Below are positions 52,054 through 62,519 of a DNA stretch of 64,000 bases, piece after piece. The notes under the pieces were generated by a model. It made no database searches and was not told where the DNA came from. It saw nothing but the letters and a program-made list of their open reading frames with translations. Source of the DNA: Adiantum capillus-veneris (lineage: Eukaryota; Streptophyta; Polypodiopsida; Polypodiales; Pteridaceae). The DNA is taken from positions 47,427,098-47,491,097 of the forward strand of contig CM043962.1 of the NCBI GenBank assembly GCA_014529385.2, in the 5' to 3' direction. Both the position numbers and the translations under genes were made by a program. Numbering within the stretch: position 1 is the first letter of the stretch; every line of letters starts with the position of its first letter.

Positions 52054-54964
52054 ACACAATCACTCACTGGCAACAAATACTTCATAATCTTCATCGACGA
52101 CTATACAAGGTACACTCATGTCTATTTCTTGGCAGATAAAGCTGCAACATTTATCAAATTTCAGGCTTTCAAAGCTACCTGGAGACACAACTCGATCGCA
52201 AAATCAAGGCACTAAGGACAGACAATGGTGGGGAATACAAAAGCAACGAGTTTCAACAATATTGTGTATCAAATGGCATTCGACGGGAATTTACAATTCC
52301 GGATCACCCTCAGCAAAATGGAGTCACCGATCGCAAGAATCGCACTTTAGTCAAAGTTGCCCGCTCAATGCTAGCCCTCGCTCGACTTCCTATTTCTTTC
52401 TGGGAAGAAGCCATAGCTACCGCAACCTACATTCAGAATCGAGTTCTCTCATCAGTCAATCCACAGAAAATTGCTTACCAGCTATGGTTCAACCACCCGC
52501 CCAGCATAACCCATCTCAAGATCTTTGGTTCCCCGGCATATCCTCTGCTCACCAGTCCTCAACCCAAATTTTCTCCTAAGAGCATCCATACTATCTTCTG
52601 CGGATACGGCGACACTCATGGCGTTAAGGCCTATCGACTTTATGACTCGAAAACAAATAAGTTTTTGTTCTCAAGGTCAGTAATATTCTATGAATTTCTT
52701 CTATTTAATCATCCTGGAGATGCTCCGCCCTCATCGACCACTGAGCCTCTTCTGCGTACCCCATATTCAATACCTCGCAAGTGTAGTACCCTACGGTTAC
52801 TACACTTACCAAGTCAATGAACCATGGTGTGAATACACCCTTGCACACATTAATTCAATCTAATAAGCCCACAAGATTAAACTTGCAAGCTGCCAATGCT
52901 CACAGCTTGCGCATAATAAACCAACGCCAGCCCATACCCCAACCTATAGCGCTACCTGCTCCTCATCAACTTGCGCCTATTCTTGGCATACACACACATT
53001 CTTTCCCTCTCTCAAGCACACTCCAAGAAGGCCACACACACACACACCATTTCAGCCCTCTGTCTCAAGCCATTCCTCTCCTCATAAGCTCCAATTCTCG
53101 AGCTCCATAGCACAATCTCCTGCTCCAAGCAACATCAGCCCTTTACATCAATCAAAAACGTCCCCAAACAGCTCTCAATTCAGCTCCTCATCTTCTCATT
53201 CATCGCCTCTAAGCAGGGCACACTCACCTATTGTCGTATCATCCTCCTTCTCCACCCCACCTACTTCTACTACTCGTAGAAACACCATCAATCCCATCAT
53301 CATTTCCTCTTCATCCTCAACTCTCAAGGCATCTAATCGACCCTCTAGATCAGCCCCAATGGATGATGAAGGGATCTCGCCTCCCCTTCGCCATCGACAC
53401 CGCTCTCTCTAAGCCATCTATGAAGCAACATCATTCGCTTCATTCTTGCTTCAAGAAGAAGAAGAAGACCTCTCCATCAACATCCCCGACCCGCTCGAAC
53501 AGAACACACTCTCAGTCGAAGACGCCATTGGTTGCCGATGGATTCTGAAGAAGAAGCATCGCCCCAACGGTTTTGTCGAACGCTACAAAGCAAGGCTTGT
53601 CGCGAAAGGCTATACGCAACAACATGGTACAGATTTCACTCATACTTACTCTCCTGTCATGGGTATCACCTAATTTCACATACTTGTTGCATTAGCCGCT
53701 TTCTTTGACATTCCTCTTCACCACATTGACATTCGCACTGCATTTTTACATGGATGGCTAGATGAAGTCATTTATATGGCTCAACCACCCTACTTCTATT
53801 GTGATGATCCCACCATCTATGTATGCAAGCTACATAAGCCTATATACGGTCTCAAGCAGTCTGCACGACAATGTTTCAAGTGCTTGCATGCTTTTCTTAT
53901 CAAATGGGGATGGGTTCAATGCACTTCTGACCCAAACTTGTTCTATCATACTCTCTTTCATGGATGGGCAATCATTGGTGTCTATGTCGATGATATTCCT
54001 ATCATTGCTAGTGATGAGACATATGTCTCACATGTTGTGGAAATGTTCAAGGAAGAATTCCCAGTCCATGAGAACGGCCCTATGACCTACTTCTTAGGCA
54101 TAGAGGTCAACAGGGATCCAAAAGATTCATCAAGCTTTCACAGCGGAAATACATTGAAGACATATTGGGTGAGTATGGTCTTCTCTCTTCTAGTGCACAA
54201 CTCTTCACACCACTACTTGTCAAGCATAAATTATTCACTTCTATGCCACCATCTGATGATGACACTTATTCTATGTCAAGCTTTCCCTACGCTCGCTTAA
54301 TCGGCCAGCAAAGGTATCTCATATCATGCACAAGACTTGACATTAGCTTTACAGGTCATGTATTATCTCGCCATATGAAGGCACCTCACAAATGCCATGG
54401 TCTCGCTGCCAAGAGATCACTGCGCTACTTACACCACACTCGCCATCATTCTCTCACATATTATAGTCAACACCACTCATCACCACTGCAAATCAAAGGT
54501 TTTGTTGATGCCGACTGGACCAGCCAAGACCCGAATATGCATAGCATCTCTGGGCATGTATTTCTTCTTGCAGGAGGTTCTATTTCTTGGCGAAGCAAGC
54601 GCTAGACTTCACTTGCTCTATCATCTGCCGCGATACAGAGTATATAGCAGCATCCCTTGCTGCTCGTGAAGCATTGTGGCTTCACCAACTCCTAGAAGAA
54701 TTGCTGATTCCATGTGCCACTCCCCCAATCATTCTACATTGCAACAATCAGTCAGCAATTGCAATAGCGAAGAGTCCTCAACTTACCGAGCGCACAAAGC
54801 ACATCAAGCTCGCGTATCACTTCATCAAGGAGCTAGTAGAAGAACACTTCATCCACCTCAAATACATCTCTACCACAGAGAATGTTGCCGATTTCCTTAC
54901 CAAAGCAGTTCCTCCTGAAAAACACATTCTTTGCTCATCAAGAGCCGGTTTGGAATCTCCCTAG
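52054..54964 (+). pseudogene. pol: Copia-C integrase, RT and RNase H
   Basis: The domains lie in several frames. Integrase: FIIFIDDYTR, LRTDNGGEYKSNEFQQYC and HPQQNGVTDRKNR, where the catalytic glutamate position is aspartate. [51 protein letters not shown] and YVDD at about 53980. RNase H: VDADWTSQDPN, SIICRDTEYIAASLAAREAL, NNQSAIAIAKSP and RTKHIKLAYHFIKEL, ending at 54964. Stops at 52051, at about 53672 and in the RNase H part, plus frameshifts and a degraded linker at 52800-53400, show that it is inactive. Confidence 0.87.
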
Positions 54965-55083
54965 CTTCATCTTCAACAACACTCATTGTATTTCATCATG
55001 GTTTTATTTTGTATTCGCATTTGAGGGGGGATCTCCTCACAAATGCTCTATGCTTTCTGTTATGATTTCGGTTTGAGGGGGGA

Positions 55084-55374
55084 TGTGGAAAGTGCAAGTG
55101 CACTTTACACCTAAGTGGAGTTCAAACCTTACCACAGATACCTTATCCCTACAACGGCTAGATTGCTTATCCAAGCCTATAAAAGGAACTCCCCTTGTAT
55201 TGTTCCCAAGCAATTGTTGTGTGCAATTCAAATTCGAATTTCCCCCTCTACTTGGTGTCATCTCCCCCTTCCCTTCTCTCTCACATCTCTCTCTCTTCTC
55301 TACCTTCATCTCTCTGTCTTCTCTCTCTTTCTCTCCTCTGTCACTCTATCTTCTATATAGTACTCAAGTTCACA
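55084..55374 (+). repeat. Copia-C 3' LTR
   Basis: 291 bp, about 96% identical to the 5' LTR, followed directly by the CTAGT target copy and resumed NLR coding. Confidence 0.94.
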
Positions 55375-55379
55375 CTAGT

Positions 55380-57046
55380 CAGCTACTTTAGCGGTCTCTG
55401 CTACATGAAGCTGGATAATTATGTCCCATTTTTTATGAAGCAGCCAGCTAATTATCTGGGAATTGCGAAGCACATGACGAGGTTGCAGGTACTTTGCTTG
55501 GAGAATACTGAGATCAGACATATTGATGCTATTAGCAGTTGCCGGCCGCATTTGCGAAAACTCAATGTAGAGGAGTATTGCCTTGAAGAATTCAGACTTG
55601 GCGCCCTCCCACAGCTTTGGAATCATTTAGATTCGTTAATAGGCGGCCCTTGCACATATTGGGCGATGCTTATAAGGAATTGGAGGAGCACTCTCAGCTC
55701 AGCATTGACCAAGATTCTATACAAACACATCTCCATGATGTGGGTGCGCTATTAAGACGTGTACGCCGAATGATAACACACTGGGAAGGAAGAAAAGATT
55801 GGAGGGCAAGGACTTACTCGCTGGAAGCCCAAACTTGCAGGACGTAGAAATTGTGTCCACATCCTTTCAGAATGCTCTACTTATGAAACCAACTTGGAGG
55901 GGTTTGCGTAGGTTAAAACTTGTACGTGTGGCCCTGCATACTGGCCCCAAGGAGATTCTCGATCTTTCATCTGCGAGGCATACCCTCCAGACTTTGCACC
56001 TTGAAGAGTGTAGCGAGCTGAAGAGAGTGGATCTCTCTGCTGGCTTTTTGAGCCTCACAAGCCTCATTATACGCGGGTGTGAAAGCGTCAAGGAGGTTAA
56101 GCTTGGATTGCAGGCTTTGCCCAACCTGAGCGAACTTGTGGTTTCGGATTGCTCAGAGGCATGTGTCTTGAGTGGTGTTGAGGGTTTGAAGCTGCTAGAC
56201 CATTTGAACGTGGACTGCTACTCCATGTTGCAGCAGAGTAGGCCCAAATGTCTCAGTAGTTTGACTCGCTTGAGGGATCTTACTCTTTCGCAGAAGGCAA
56301 CTGCGTGGAAGCAACAGAGAGTCTGGGATTACAAAAGTGCAGGATTAGAGGAACTAAGGTCGTTGGTCCGTCTAACAATTTCCTCGGCTGGCAGATCAAC
56401 TGCAGCTCCCATCAACCTTGCAGAGCTTACGAATCTGGGAACATTGATTATGCAGGGAATGGTGTCCTTTGAGGGCCTGGATAATTTGAAGAGATTGGAA
56501 AGGCTTCATGAGTTGGGGTCTTCAGATGATTCATTGGAGTGTGCATCAGATGAGGATGATGAGACAGTGCAGAAATGCCCTCCCTGCTTAGCTGAGGCCC
56601 GCTTGTTGAGTATATTTCCACAGAATCTCACAGAGCTGCGGATGATCTGCCTTAAGCACCTCAGACGCCTGGATGGCATTGACCGCCTTATCCATCTTTT
56701 TTGCCTTCACTTGGAAGCATGTCCAATGTTGGAATTAGAGCTACCTTCCTTGCATGCCCTGCAGGAAATGGAGTTGCTCTGGATAAGAGAGTGTGTAACG
56801 CTCAAAGGTGTGAGGGGTTGTGATGAGATGAGAAAGTTGGAGTGGGTGCAGTTCCAAGGATGTGATAGCATGGAGGAGCTACCGTTCAAGGATATCCATG
56901 CGCTCCCGTGCAGGTTGACATGTCTTTCCTTCGAGGGCTGCAGGTTCGCGAGGGATAGAGAGTTGCTGCTGGAGTGGGCAGACCTGTGTGGGCCGCTGTG
57001 TGTGGCTGCGCTGAGGCAGTTCCTATGGGAATATTATTCTCAAGAG
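55380..57046 (+). pseudogene. NLR exon 5, second part: LRR region
   Basis: Continues the LRR: MTRLQVLCLENTEIRHIDAI and HLRKLNVEEYCLEEFRLGAL. After a frameshift near 55615-55640 it reads RVRRMITHWEGRK, and after a second near 55800 it has a long open frame to 57046 with many leucine-rich units (LQTLHLEECSELKRVDLSAG, LTSLIIRGCESVKEVKLGLQ, LPNLSELVVSDC, LTELRMICLKHLRRLDGIDR). Units of about 23-25 residues with L-x-x-L-x-x-x-x-C are of the plant NLR type. The donor is CAAGAG/GTAATT at 57047. Confidence 0.85.
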
Positions 57047-57145
57047 GTAATTAATACTATATAGCGTCTGGTTGTTTCCCAGTGCGTGCGTGTGTGTGCG
57101 TGTGTGTGTGTGTACATAATGGTTGGTTATGAATATGCAGGTGAG

Positions 57146-57568
57146 GAGGAGGGACGGCTGAAGGAGGCGATGCTGTCATGCTTGCTGATGTCGCTCACAG
57201 TCGATGAGCACGGTTGCATTGATTTTAGTGATCTGGAGGGAATATACTGGTACTTATCTTTTGACGGTGTCAATCGGAGTCTGGAGCTGGTCAAGAAGTG
57301 TGGGGAAGACTGGGAGGAGCTGCAAAGATGGGTGGAAGCGAAGCTGAGGGGCAAAGCGAAGAGGGAGATAATCTATCAGTTTCAGAGGCGCGAGACATGG
57401 TTGCTTCGTTTTCTTGAAGACGTCCTTTCAAGCCTTCCAGAGCCCGTACTTACCTTCCATAATCCTGCAGCTGAATCATGGGAAAGACTGGTGCGCGAAG
57501 CTGAGAGGCAAGAAGCAGAGAGAGATAATCCACCGCGAGACTCCATGGTTGCTTCGGCTTCTACTTAG
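57146..57568 (+). CDS. NLR C-terminal exon
   Basis: Acceptor GCAGGTGAG at 57145 gives a phase-0 exon, EEGRLKEAMLSCLLMSLTVD, then VDEHGCIDFSDLEGIYWYLS, LVKKCGEDWEELQRWVEAKL and FQRRETWLLRFLEDVLSSLP, ending SMVASAST with TAG at 57566. It is charged and helical with no named domain. As the last exon of the NLR it may be a C-terminal extension. An intron of 99 bp with a GT-rich run separates it from the LRR exon. Confidence 0.65.
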   Translation, partial: EEGRLKEAMLSCLLMSLTVDEHGCIDFSDLEGIYWYLSFDGVNRSLELVKKCGEDWEELQRWVEAKLRGKAKREIIYQFQRRETWLLRFLEDVLSSLPEPVLTFHNPAAESWERLVREAERQEAERDNPPRDSMVASAST

Positions 57569-57635
57569 GTACAACCCTTCTACTTAGGTCCATGGTTGCT
57601 TCGGCTTCTACTTAGGTTCAACCCTTCTAGAATCT
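57542..57635 (+). repeat. 47-bp tandem duplication over the NLR stop codon
   Basis: TCCATGGTTGCTTCGGCTTC begins at 57542 and again at 57589; the first unit contains the stop codon. Confidence 0.9.
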
Positions 57636-57639
57636 AGAT

Positions 57640-58485
57640 GATGTGTTTTGATGATTCGTTGACCTACCCCTAGCACTTATTCTACATCACAATACACTTA
57701 TATAAGTGGCCTCCCCTTCATGGTTTGTAGATATTTATATGGAAATTCACCACAATAAGCCCCAAGCTCACCACAACATATTGCATTCTATCTCAAGTTT
57801 ATACATTTCAAACATTTTGGCCACCTCCATTGCACTCAACGAACTCGTGTGACCCGTCTACGATAGATCTCGCTTGCTCTTACCAAGCTCACCCATAAGT
57901 ACATATAGAAACACTCTTATTATATTTCTTGCATGTCTCTAATCTTGCTTATGAATATCTCTATGTATTTATGTATATACATGTGTATAATGTACCTAGT
58001 GTGTATGCATTTAAATTATATGTATATACGTATGTATGTGTGTTGTTGTTTTCAAACTAATATTTATACACAAAAGAATATATTAGTTCAAAAGACACCT
58101 GGCTATAGACAAAGTAAAAAGAATAGCACAAAAACAATTCAGTTTTGACTCAATTTTGTACATCATAGTGAAAATGAGGCATCATTCTAGTGATTTGTAC
58201 ATTAAAAAGCTAAAAACAATCGATACTAAAGTGATAGAGACCAAATATATCGGTCACGGACAACATCAAAGCCAAAAAAATCTTAAGTAAAGATAGAGTC
58301 TTCACCTGCATCTATATAGACAAGCCAACAGATTCGTTAGCTTTGAATACGTATTAAAAGAATAAACAAACCTATCAGTTGTTATCCATGTCCTACTTAA
58401 AACCTTTGTAAAGTTATACCTACCATCCATAAAGAGTTTAGTCACCAAGTATCTGTTCCAAAAAAATGTAATGATGGTGAAATCC
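57640..58485. other. No gene recognised; NLR downstream region
   Basis: AT-rich, with TATGTAT-rich stretches at 57950-58050. No supported frame and no clear polyadenylation signal beyond scattered AATATA-type words. Confidence 0.35.
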
Positions 58486-58489
58486 ACGA

Positions 58490-58555
58490 CGTCGCTATGA
58501 GCATCGTTATACTACTTGTTGCATAGCGACGCTCATAGCGACGCTGATAGGGGTT
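58490..58555 (+). repeat. Isolated cluster of GCGACG repeats
   Basis: ACGACGTCGCTATGAGC, then TAGCGACGCTCATAGCGACG: the same words that form the subterminal repeats of the CACTA element at 60372-60575. It may be a remnant end of a related element. Confidence 0.6.
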
Positions 58556-58629
58556 TAAAAAAATCGAGAGCGCCAAAAACTCAGATCTCATATCTGAGTT
58601 TTGGCACTCTAGCGAAACATGTAAACCCG

Positions 58630-58632
<3 letters not shown>

Positions 58633-58678
<46 letters not shown>

Positions 58679-58820
58679 CCCACACACACACACACACACA
58701 CACACAAGGAGAGGAAAGAGAGCCAGGTATGCTCCTTCCCTCTCCTCTCTCTCTCATGTTCTCTTTCCTGTTTCTCTCTCCCTCTCAATCTTACACACAC
58801 ACACACATACACATTGTGTC

Positions 58821-58870
<50 letters not shown>

Positions 58871-58980
58871 TACACACATACATAAACAAAAAACATATAC
58901 ACACACATTGAATGTACAAAAAATTTCACACACATGCATAAACAAAGAATGCATACACATACACATTGAGAGAGGAAAAG

Positions 58981-59021
<41 letters not shown>

Positions 59022-59075
59022 CAAAGAGAGAGAGAGAGGGAGAGAAGACTAAAAGAGAGAGGTAAGGGAAGAAAA

Positions 59076-59120
<45 letters not shown>
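58633..59120 (+). repeat. Microsatellite cluster (CT)n, (AC)n, (GA)n
   Basis: CT 58633-58675, AC 58681-58706, then GA runs at 58823-58867, 58983-59018 and 59079-59120, with AC-rich words (ACACACATACA) between them. Both strands are therefore open for long stretches; these frames are not genes. Confidence 0.95.
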
Positions 59121-59124
<4 letters not shown>

Positions 59125-59129
59125 AAAAA

Positions 59130-60350
59130 AGTAGAGAAAATATAAAATGAAATATTATATTAAGATTTATGATTAGATTAGATTTAAAATTACATTTAAG
59201 ATTATGTTAAATTACATTTAACTTATATTTTTTTAATGCTAAAGTTAACACTAGAATGGTAACAGGACACTTTTATGTCCTTGGACACTTTTGTGTCCTG
59301 TTAAGTGACCATTTTTCTTGAATTATTTGAAGAGTATGAAAATGAATTTCTAAGTACTATATATCCACAAAGTTGCCGTATGAGCTGAAAAAAACTTAGC
59401 ATTTTTTTGGAGTATCAATCTCACCATTAACCTTACTCTTGCACAACATTTTTGAACCTAAACTGTGTGAAAAAACGGGTCCTGTTTTTGGCTTTTTTTT
59501 CATTTTTTGGCAACTATACCACTCTAAACTTCATGTTTGTGAGGTTTAGATGGCTATAGGTTAGGCCTTCATAGTTCTCAACGTGTTTTGATGCTTGTAG
59601 GGAGAGCTAAGTGTTAAAATTGAAAGTTATGACCAATTTACAAGAATTGCATAATCCTGTTTTTTTGGCCAAAATTAGCACTTTTATGATTTTTTTGGTG
59701 GCTTTCTTGATATCCAAATTCAATTTTGATTGTGTAAGTGTAATGTATAACATAAAGCTAATCTTCCTTGAGTTTTGGGGGACCTAATATGCTATATAGC
59801 ATAGTATATGATGATGGTTGAGTTTTTTGATTGTTGAAGAATACGATACATTTTAGAGTAGCAAGTATAACTTTCTCAATATTGCTAGTTTCTTAGGCCA
59901 ATTGTGTGTATTTTGTAGGTAGTAACCATATCTAATCATAGACTACAAACTTGGCTAGATATTGAGTAGTTTCTATGGGTTTCTAGAGGTCATAATGCTA
60001 AACCCAGTTTTTCCACGTTTGCTGTATTTAGCACTTTATCATTGCCCCCAAAGTTCCAATTGTAAGAGTTCCATTATCCTTTTGACATGCTCCATGGCTC
60101 CTTTTGAATCCAAAGGCCCAAAGGAAACTAAGAAAACATGTATATAGTATCTGTATTGAGCGTGATGATAGAAACTTTGATGATAGGTCCGCAGAATGGC
60201 AAAAATGCAACTTTTTTGTACCTATTTTTTTTGCCCAAAAAAAATTAGTGAGGTAAAAGCAACCATATGTTTTGGTCACCAACCCACTGAAGTTAATGGG
60301 GCATTTTATCTCATGTCCTACAAAAATCCCCACCCTTATTTATATGCAAT
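59130..60350. other. No gene recognised
   Basis: AT-rich non-coding sequence with a short repeat GGACACTTTTRTGTCCT at 59266-59300 (two overlapping inverted copies). The last three bases, AAT (60348-60350), would be the CACTA target copy. Confidence 0.4.
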
Positions 60351-60575
60351 CACTACAAGAGGTTGTGTGTTCTTGTGACGCAGTTAGCGACGGAAATACA
60401 CTGGGTTTTTATAACCCCCGGCGTCGCTAAAACCGTCGCTACGAGAGCGTCGCTATAACCGTCGCTATAGGCGTCGCTCATAGAGACGCTCATAGCGACG
60501 ATTATAGCGACGTTTACACAGAAGACTATAGCGACGCTCATAGCGACACTACAGAGCCATAAATAGCGACGCCCG
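60351..60575 (+). promoter_or_regulatory. CACTA terminus and subterminal repeats
   Basis: CACTACAAGA at 60351-60360, then about a dozen copies of TAGCGACG or its complement CGTCGCTA between 60372 and 60575, in both orientations. In En/Spm such repeats bind the TnpA protein. A near-perfect hairpin follows at 60591-60619 (GGTGGCAAGGCATT / GAATGCCCTGCCACC). Confidence 0.88.
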
Positions 60576-60912
60576 AGAGAATTTTTTTTTGGTGGCAAGG
60601 CATTGAATGCCCTGCCACCCATCAACCATATTGTACTTGATTCACTTTTTTAAAAAAGTGCAAAGGTAGATAATAGACCCAAAATAGTCACCCACAAGAC
60701 GCATTGTTTGCAAAATTGACAATTGTACATATCATAGGCAAAATGAATTGATTGGCAAATGTAATAATGACAATTGTACAACATCATAGGCATAAAGAAT
60801 TGATTGGCAAAAGGAACTGCGGTGACAAATGTAATAATATACATGGTTCAAAAAGACGTATAAAATCCGTCTCATGATACATAAGCTATGAGAAACCCTA
60901 AACTAATGCTAT

Positions 60913-62248
60913 CTAGCTATGGCTAAACTGACGTCGTCTAGTCAGACGTCTCATCGCGTCCAAGCGGCGTATCTGTCGGATTCTGCAAAAAAAGACAATA
61001 AGACAGCTTTCAGTAAGTATAAACATATAACGACATTTATAAAACAATACAAAAAATAAAAAAGAGTAAACCCTAATACTAACCATGCCGCCGCGAGAAC
61101 TGAGAATGTCCATCAGGGCGTTTAAGCCCTTCCTGCCTGCGTACTCGCGCTCGTACGGTGTGGGATCACGTCCTGTCATCGATCACTGTCAAAACATACA
61201 AAGATTTCATTATGTTAGAATTAAAAAACTCATAAAACCTAAACTATCGAACATAAAGAGCAATGTGAAAACACTTACAAAATCGGCCTCAAATGATGCC
61301 CATCCACCGCTCCCCAAGTGGTGCGAGCTCCCTGCCTCTACTCGCGCTCTGGCTGCGTCCTTTTGTTGCTTCCACTTGTCGGGATTCTCGCGCGCTGCTT
61401 TCTTCGCATTCTTCCAATCTTCTTTGGCCAGCCAATCTGGCCTGTTCCACCCATTCTTGATTGCTTTTTACACTTCGGAACGCTTGTGTTTGCAGTATTC
61501 GCGCATTCGAATCTTCATCAGGTCTTCATTGAAGCGCTGATCCCGTGTTGGAACGGGAAACTCATCATGAAGTATGCTGATGACTCTGTTTTTTAAATCA
61601 CTTGGTACTTCACTCCATTTGTTTAGTATGTAGTGTCTAAACAGCTGAGAGCAAAGACCACGCATGCGCGAGATCACCTTCTTGCCGTCATCATCCATGA
61701 TGATGCCGCCGCTGATGTCGACGGAGTAAGGCAAGCCCTCTGGCCGGTGACGCGTGAACCTGGGTGTCCCGGTAGGGGTCTCTAGTGGCGTGTCGATGGG
61801 GGTACGGACGTCAGGTGTCTCCACCGGCGTCTGGGCCCCGAAGCGAGGAGTGTCGAGTGGGGTGGCTCGTGGCGGAGTAGGTAGAGGTGTGTAGCTTCTA
61901 GGAACAGTCAGCCGTGCAAAACCTGGCGTAGATGGCGACGCTGTAGCTGGTGTGGGGGCGGGCAAAGAAGGGGAGGGTAAAGAGCTTCGTCGAACACGAG
62001 GCGGTGTGGAGGCATCGGTGGCGGAATCCCCACAACAACCGCCACCGCCACCACTAGAGCGCTGGTGTCTAGACGAGTGTGAAGCTCGTCTCGTCGACGC
62101 CGAAGCTTCGGAGCGCGCCGAATGCTCCGAAAGAGAGGGAGATGCGGATGGAGTAGGAACGCGCGATGATGCGCCAGAGCGATGACGCTCCACGTACCAC
62201 TGTCTCTGCTACGCTGACAAAGAAGAAAGAAACTCCTCATCATCCATA
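60913..62248 (-). pseudogene. CACTA TnpA-like accessory gene
   Basis: Three exons on the minus strand: 62248-61279, 61185-61084 and 60982-60913, with GT donors (GTAAGTG, GTTAGTA) and AG acceptors (GACAG, TTTGCAG). It starts MDDEEFLSSLSA at 62248. A long S/P/T-rich region follows (PLPTPPRATPLDTPRFGAQT, TPIDTPLETPTGTPRFTRH), then a Transposase_24-like region: LFRHYILNKWSEVPSDLKNR, FPVPTRDQRFNEDLMKIRMR, WLAKEDWKNAKKAARENPDK and GSGGWASFEADF. Exon 2 encodes DPTPYEREYAGRKGLNALMD. Two stop codons (TAG after SLSA, TAA after KRSEV) break it. Such proteins bind the element ends and assist transposition. Confidence 0.75.
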
Positions 62249-62519
62249 CCTGCATTAAACACACGAATATTTAAACTTAATATTGAATGAATAGAGTAGA
62301 CAATGACGCAAAGACCATTAAATACAATGACGTAATGATGCATATAAATACAATGACGCAATGAATTGAGTGATAGAAGAGGCAAGTCGAAAACTCAGAA
62401 TTTTCAATCAAAAGATGTGAGCGCGAGTAGAAAAGAGCGTTATACACCATGGAAGGTACTTAGAGAGCCAAAGCTTTTACAACACGGAGCAAAATTGTTC
62501 AAATACAATATTTGTGGCT

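Larger units (their letters stand above)
50395..55374 (+). mobile_element. Copia-C: Ty1/copia element inside the NLR LRR exon
   Basis: 4980 bp with LTRs of 290 and 291 bp, a Met-tRNA primer site at 50685, a PPT (TTGAGGGGGGA at 55073-55083) and perfect 5-bp target copies CTAGT (50390-50394 and 55375-55379). The LTRs differ at about 11 positions and one indel, so it is older than Copia-A. All copia domains are present in order but are broken by stops and frameshifts. It is in the same orientation as the gene. Confidence 0.96.
46620..57568 (+). pseudogene. TIR-NB-ARC-LRR resistance gene, interrupted by transposons
   Basis: Intracellular immune receptor (NLR) spread over at least six exon blocks: TIR (46620-47207), P-loop (47813-47961), a triplicated unit possibly covering RNBS-A (48331-48970), kinase-2 to ARC2 (49148-49840), MHD-like and LRR (49937-50394 and 55375-57046), and a C-terminal exon (57146-57568). 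TIR domains of such proteins act as NADases, NB-ARC is a nucleotide switch, and LRRs sense ligands or effectors. Breaks: a shared stop in the triplicated exon, Copia-C in the LRR exon, and two LRR frameshifts near 55615-55640 and 55800. Intron 1 holds a non-autonomous MULE. A partial copy of its TIR exon is at 34441-35690. Confidence 0.85.

Noticed and set aside
55195-55391. Open frames at the Copia-C 3' LTR (and 50473-50708 in the 5' LTR)
   Set aside because: Identical frames occur in both LTRs over a CT-rich stretch; they are LTR sequence, and NLR coding resumes only at 55380.
61952-62185. Plus-strand frame with many E and R residues
   Set aside because: It is the shadow of the S/P/T-rich minus-strand CACTA gene.
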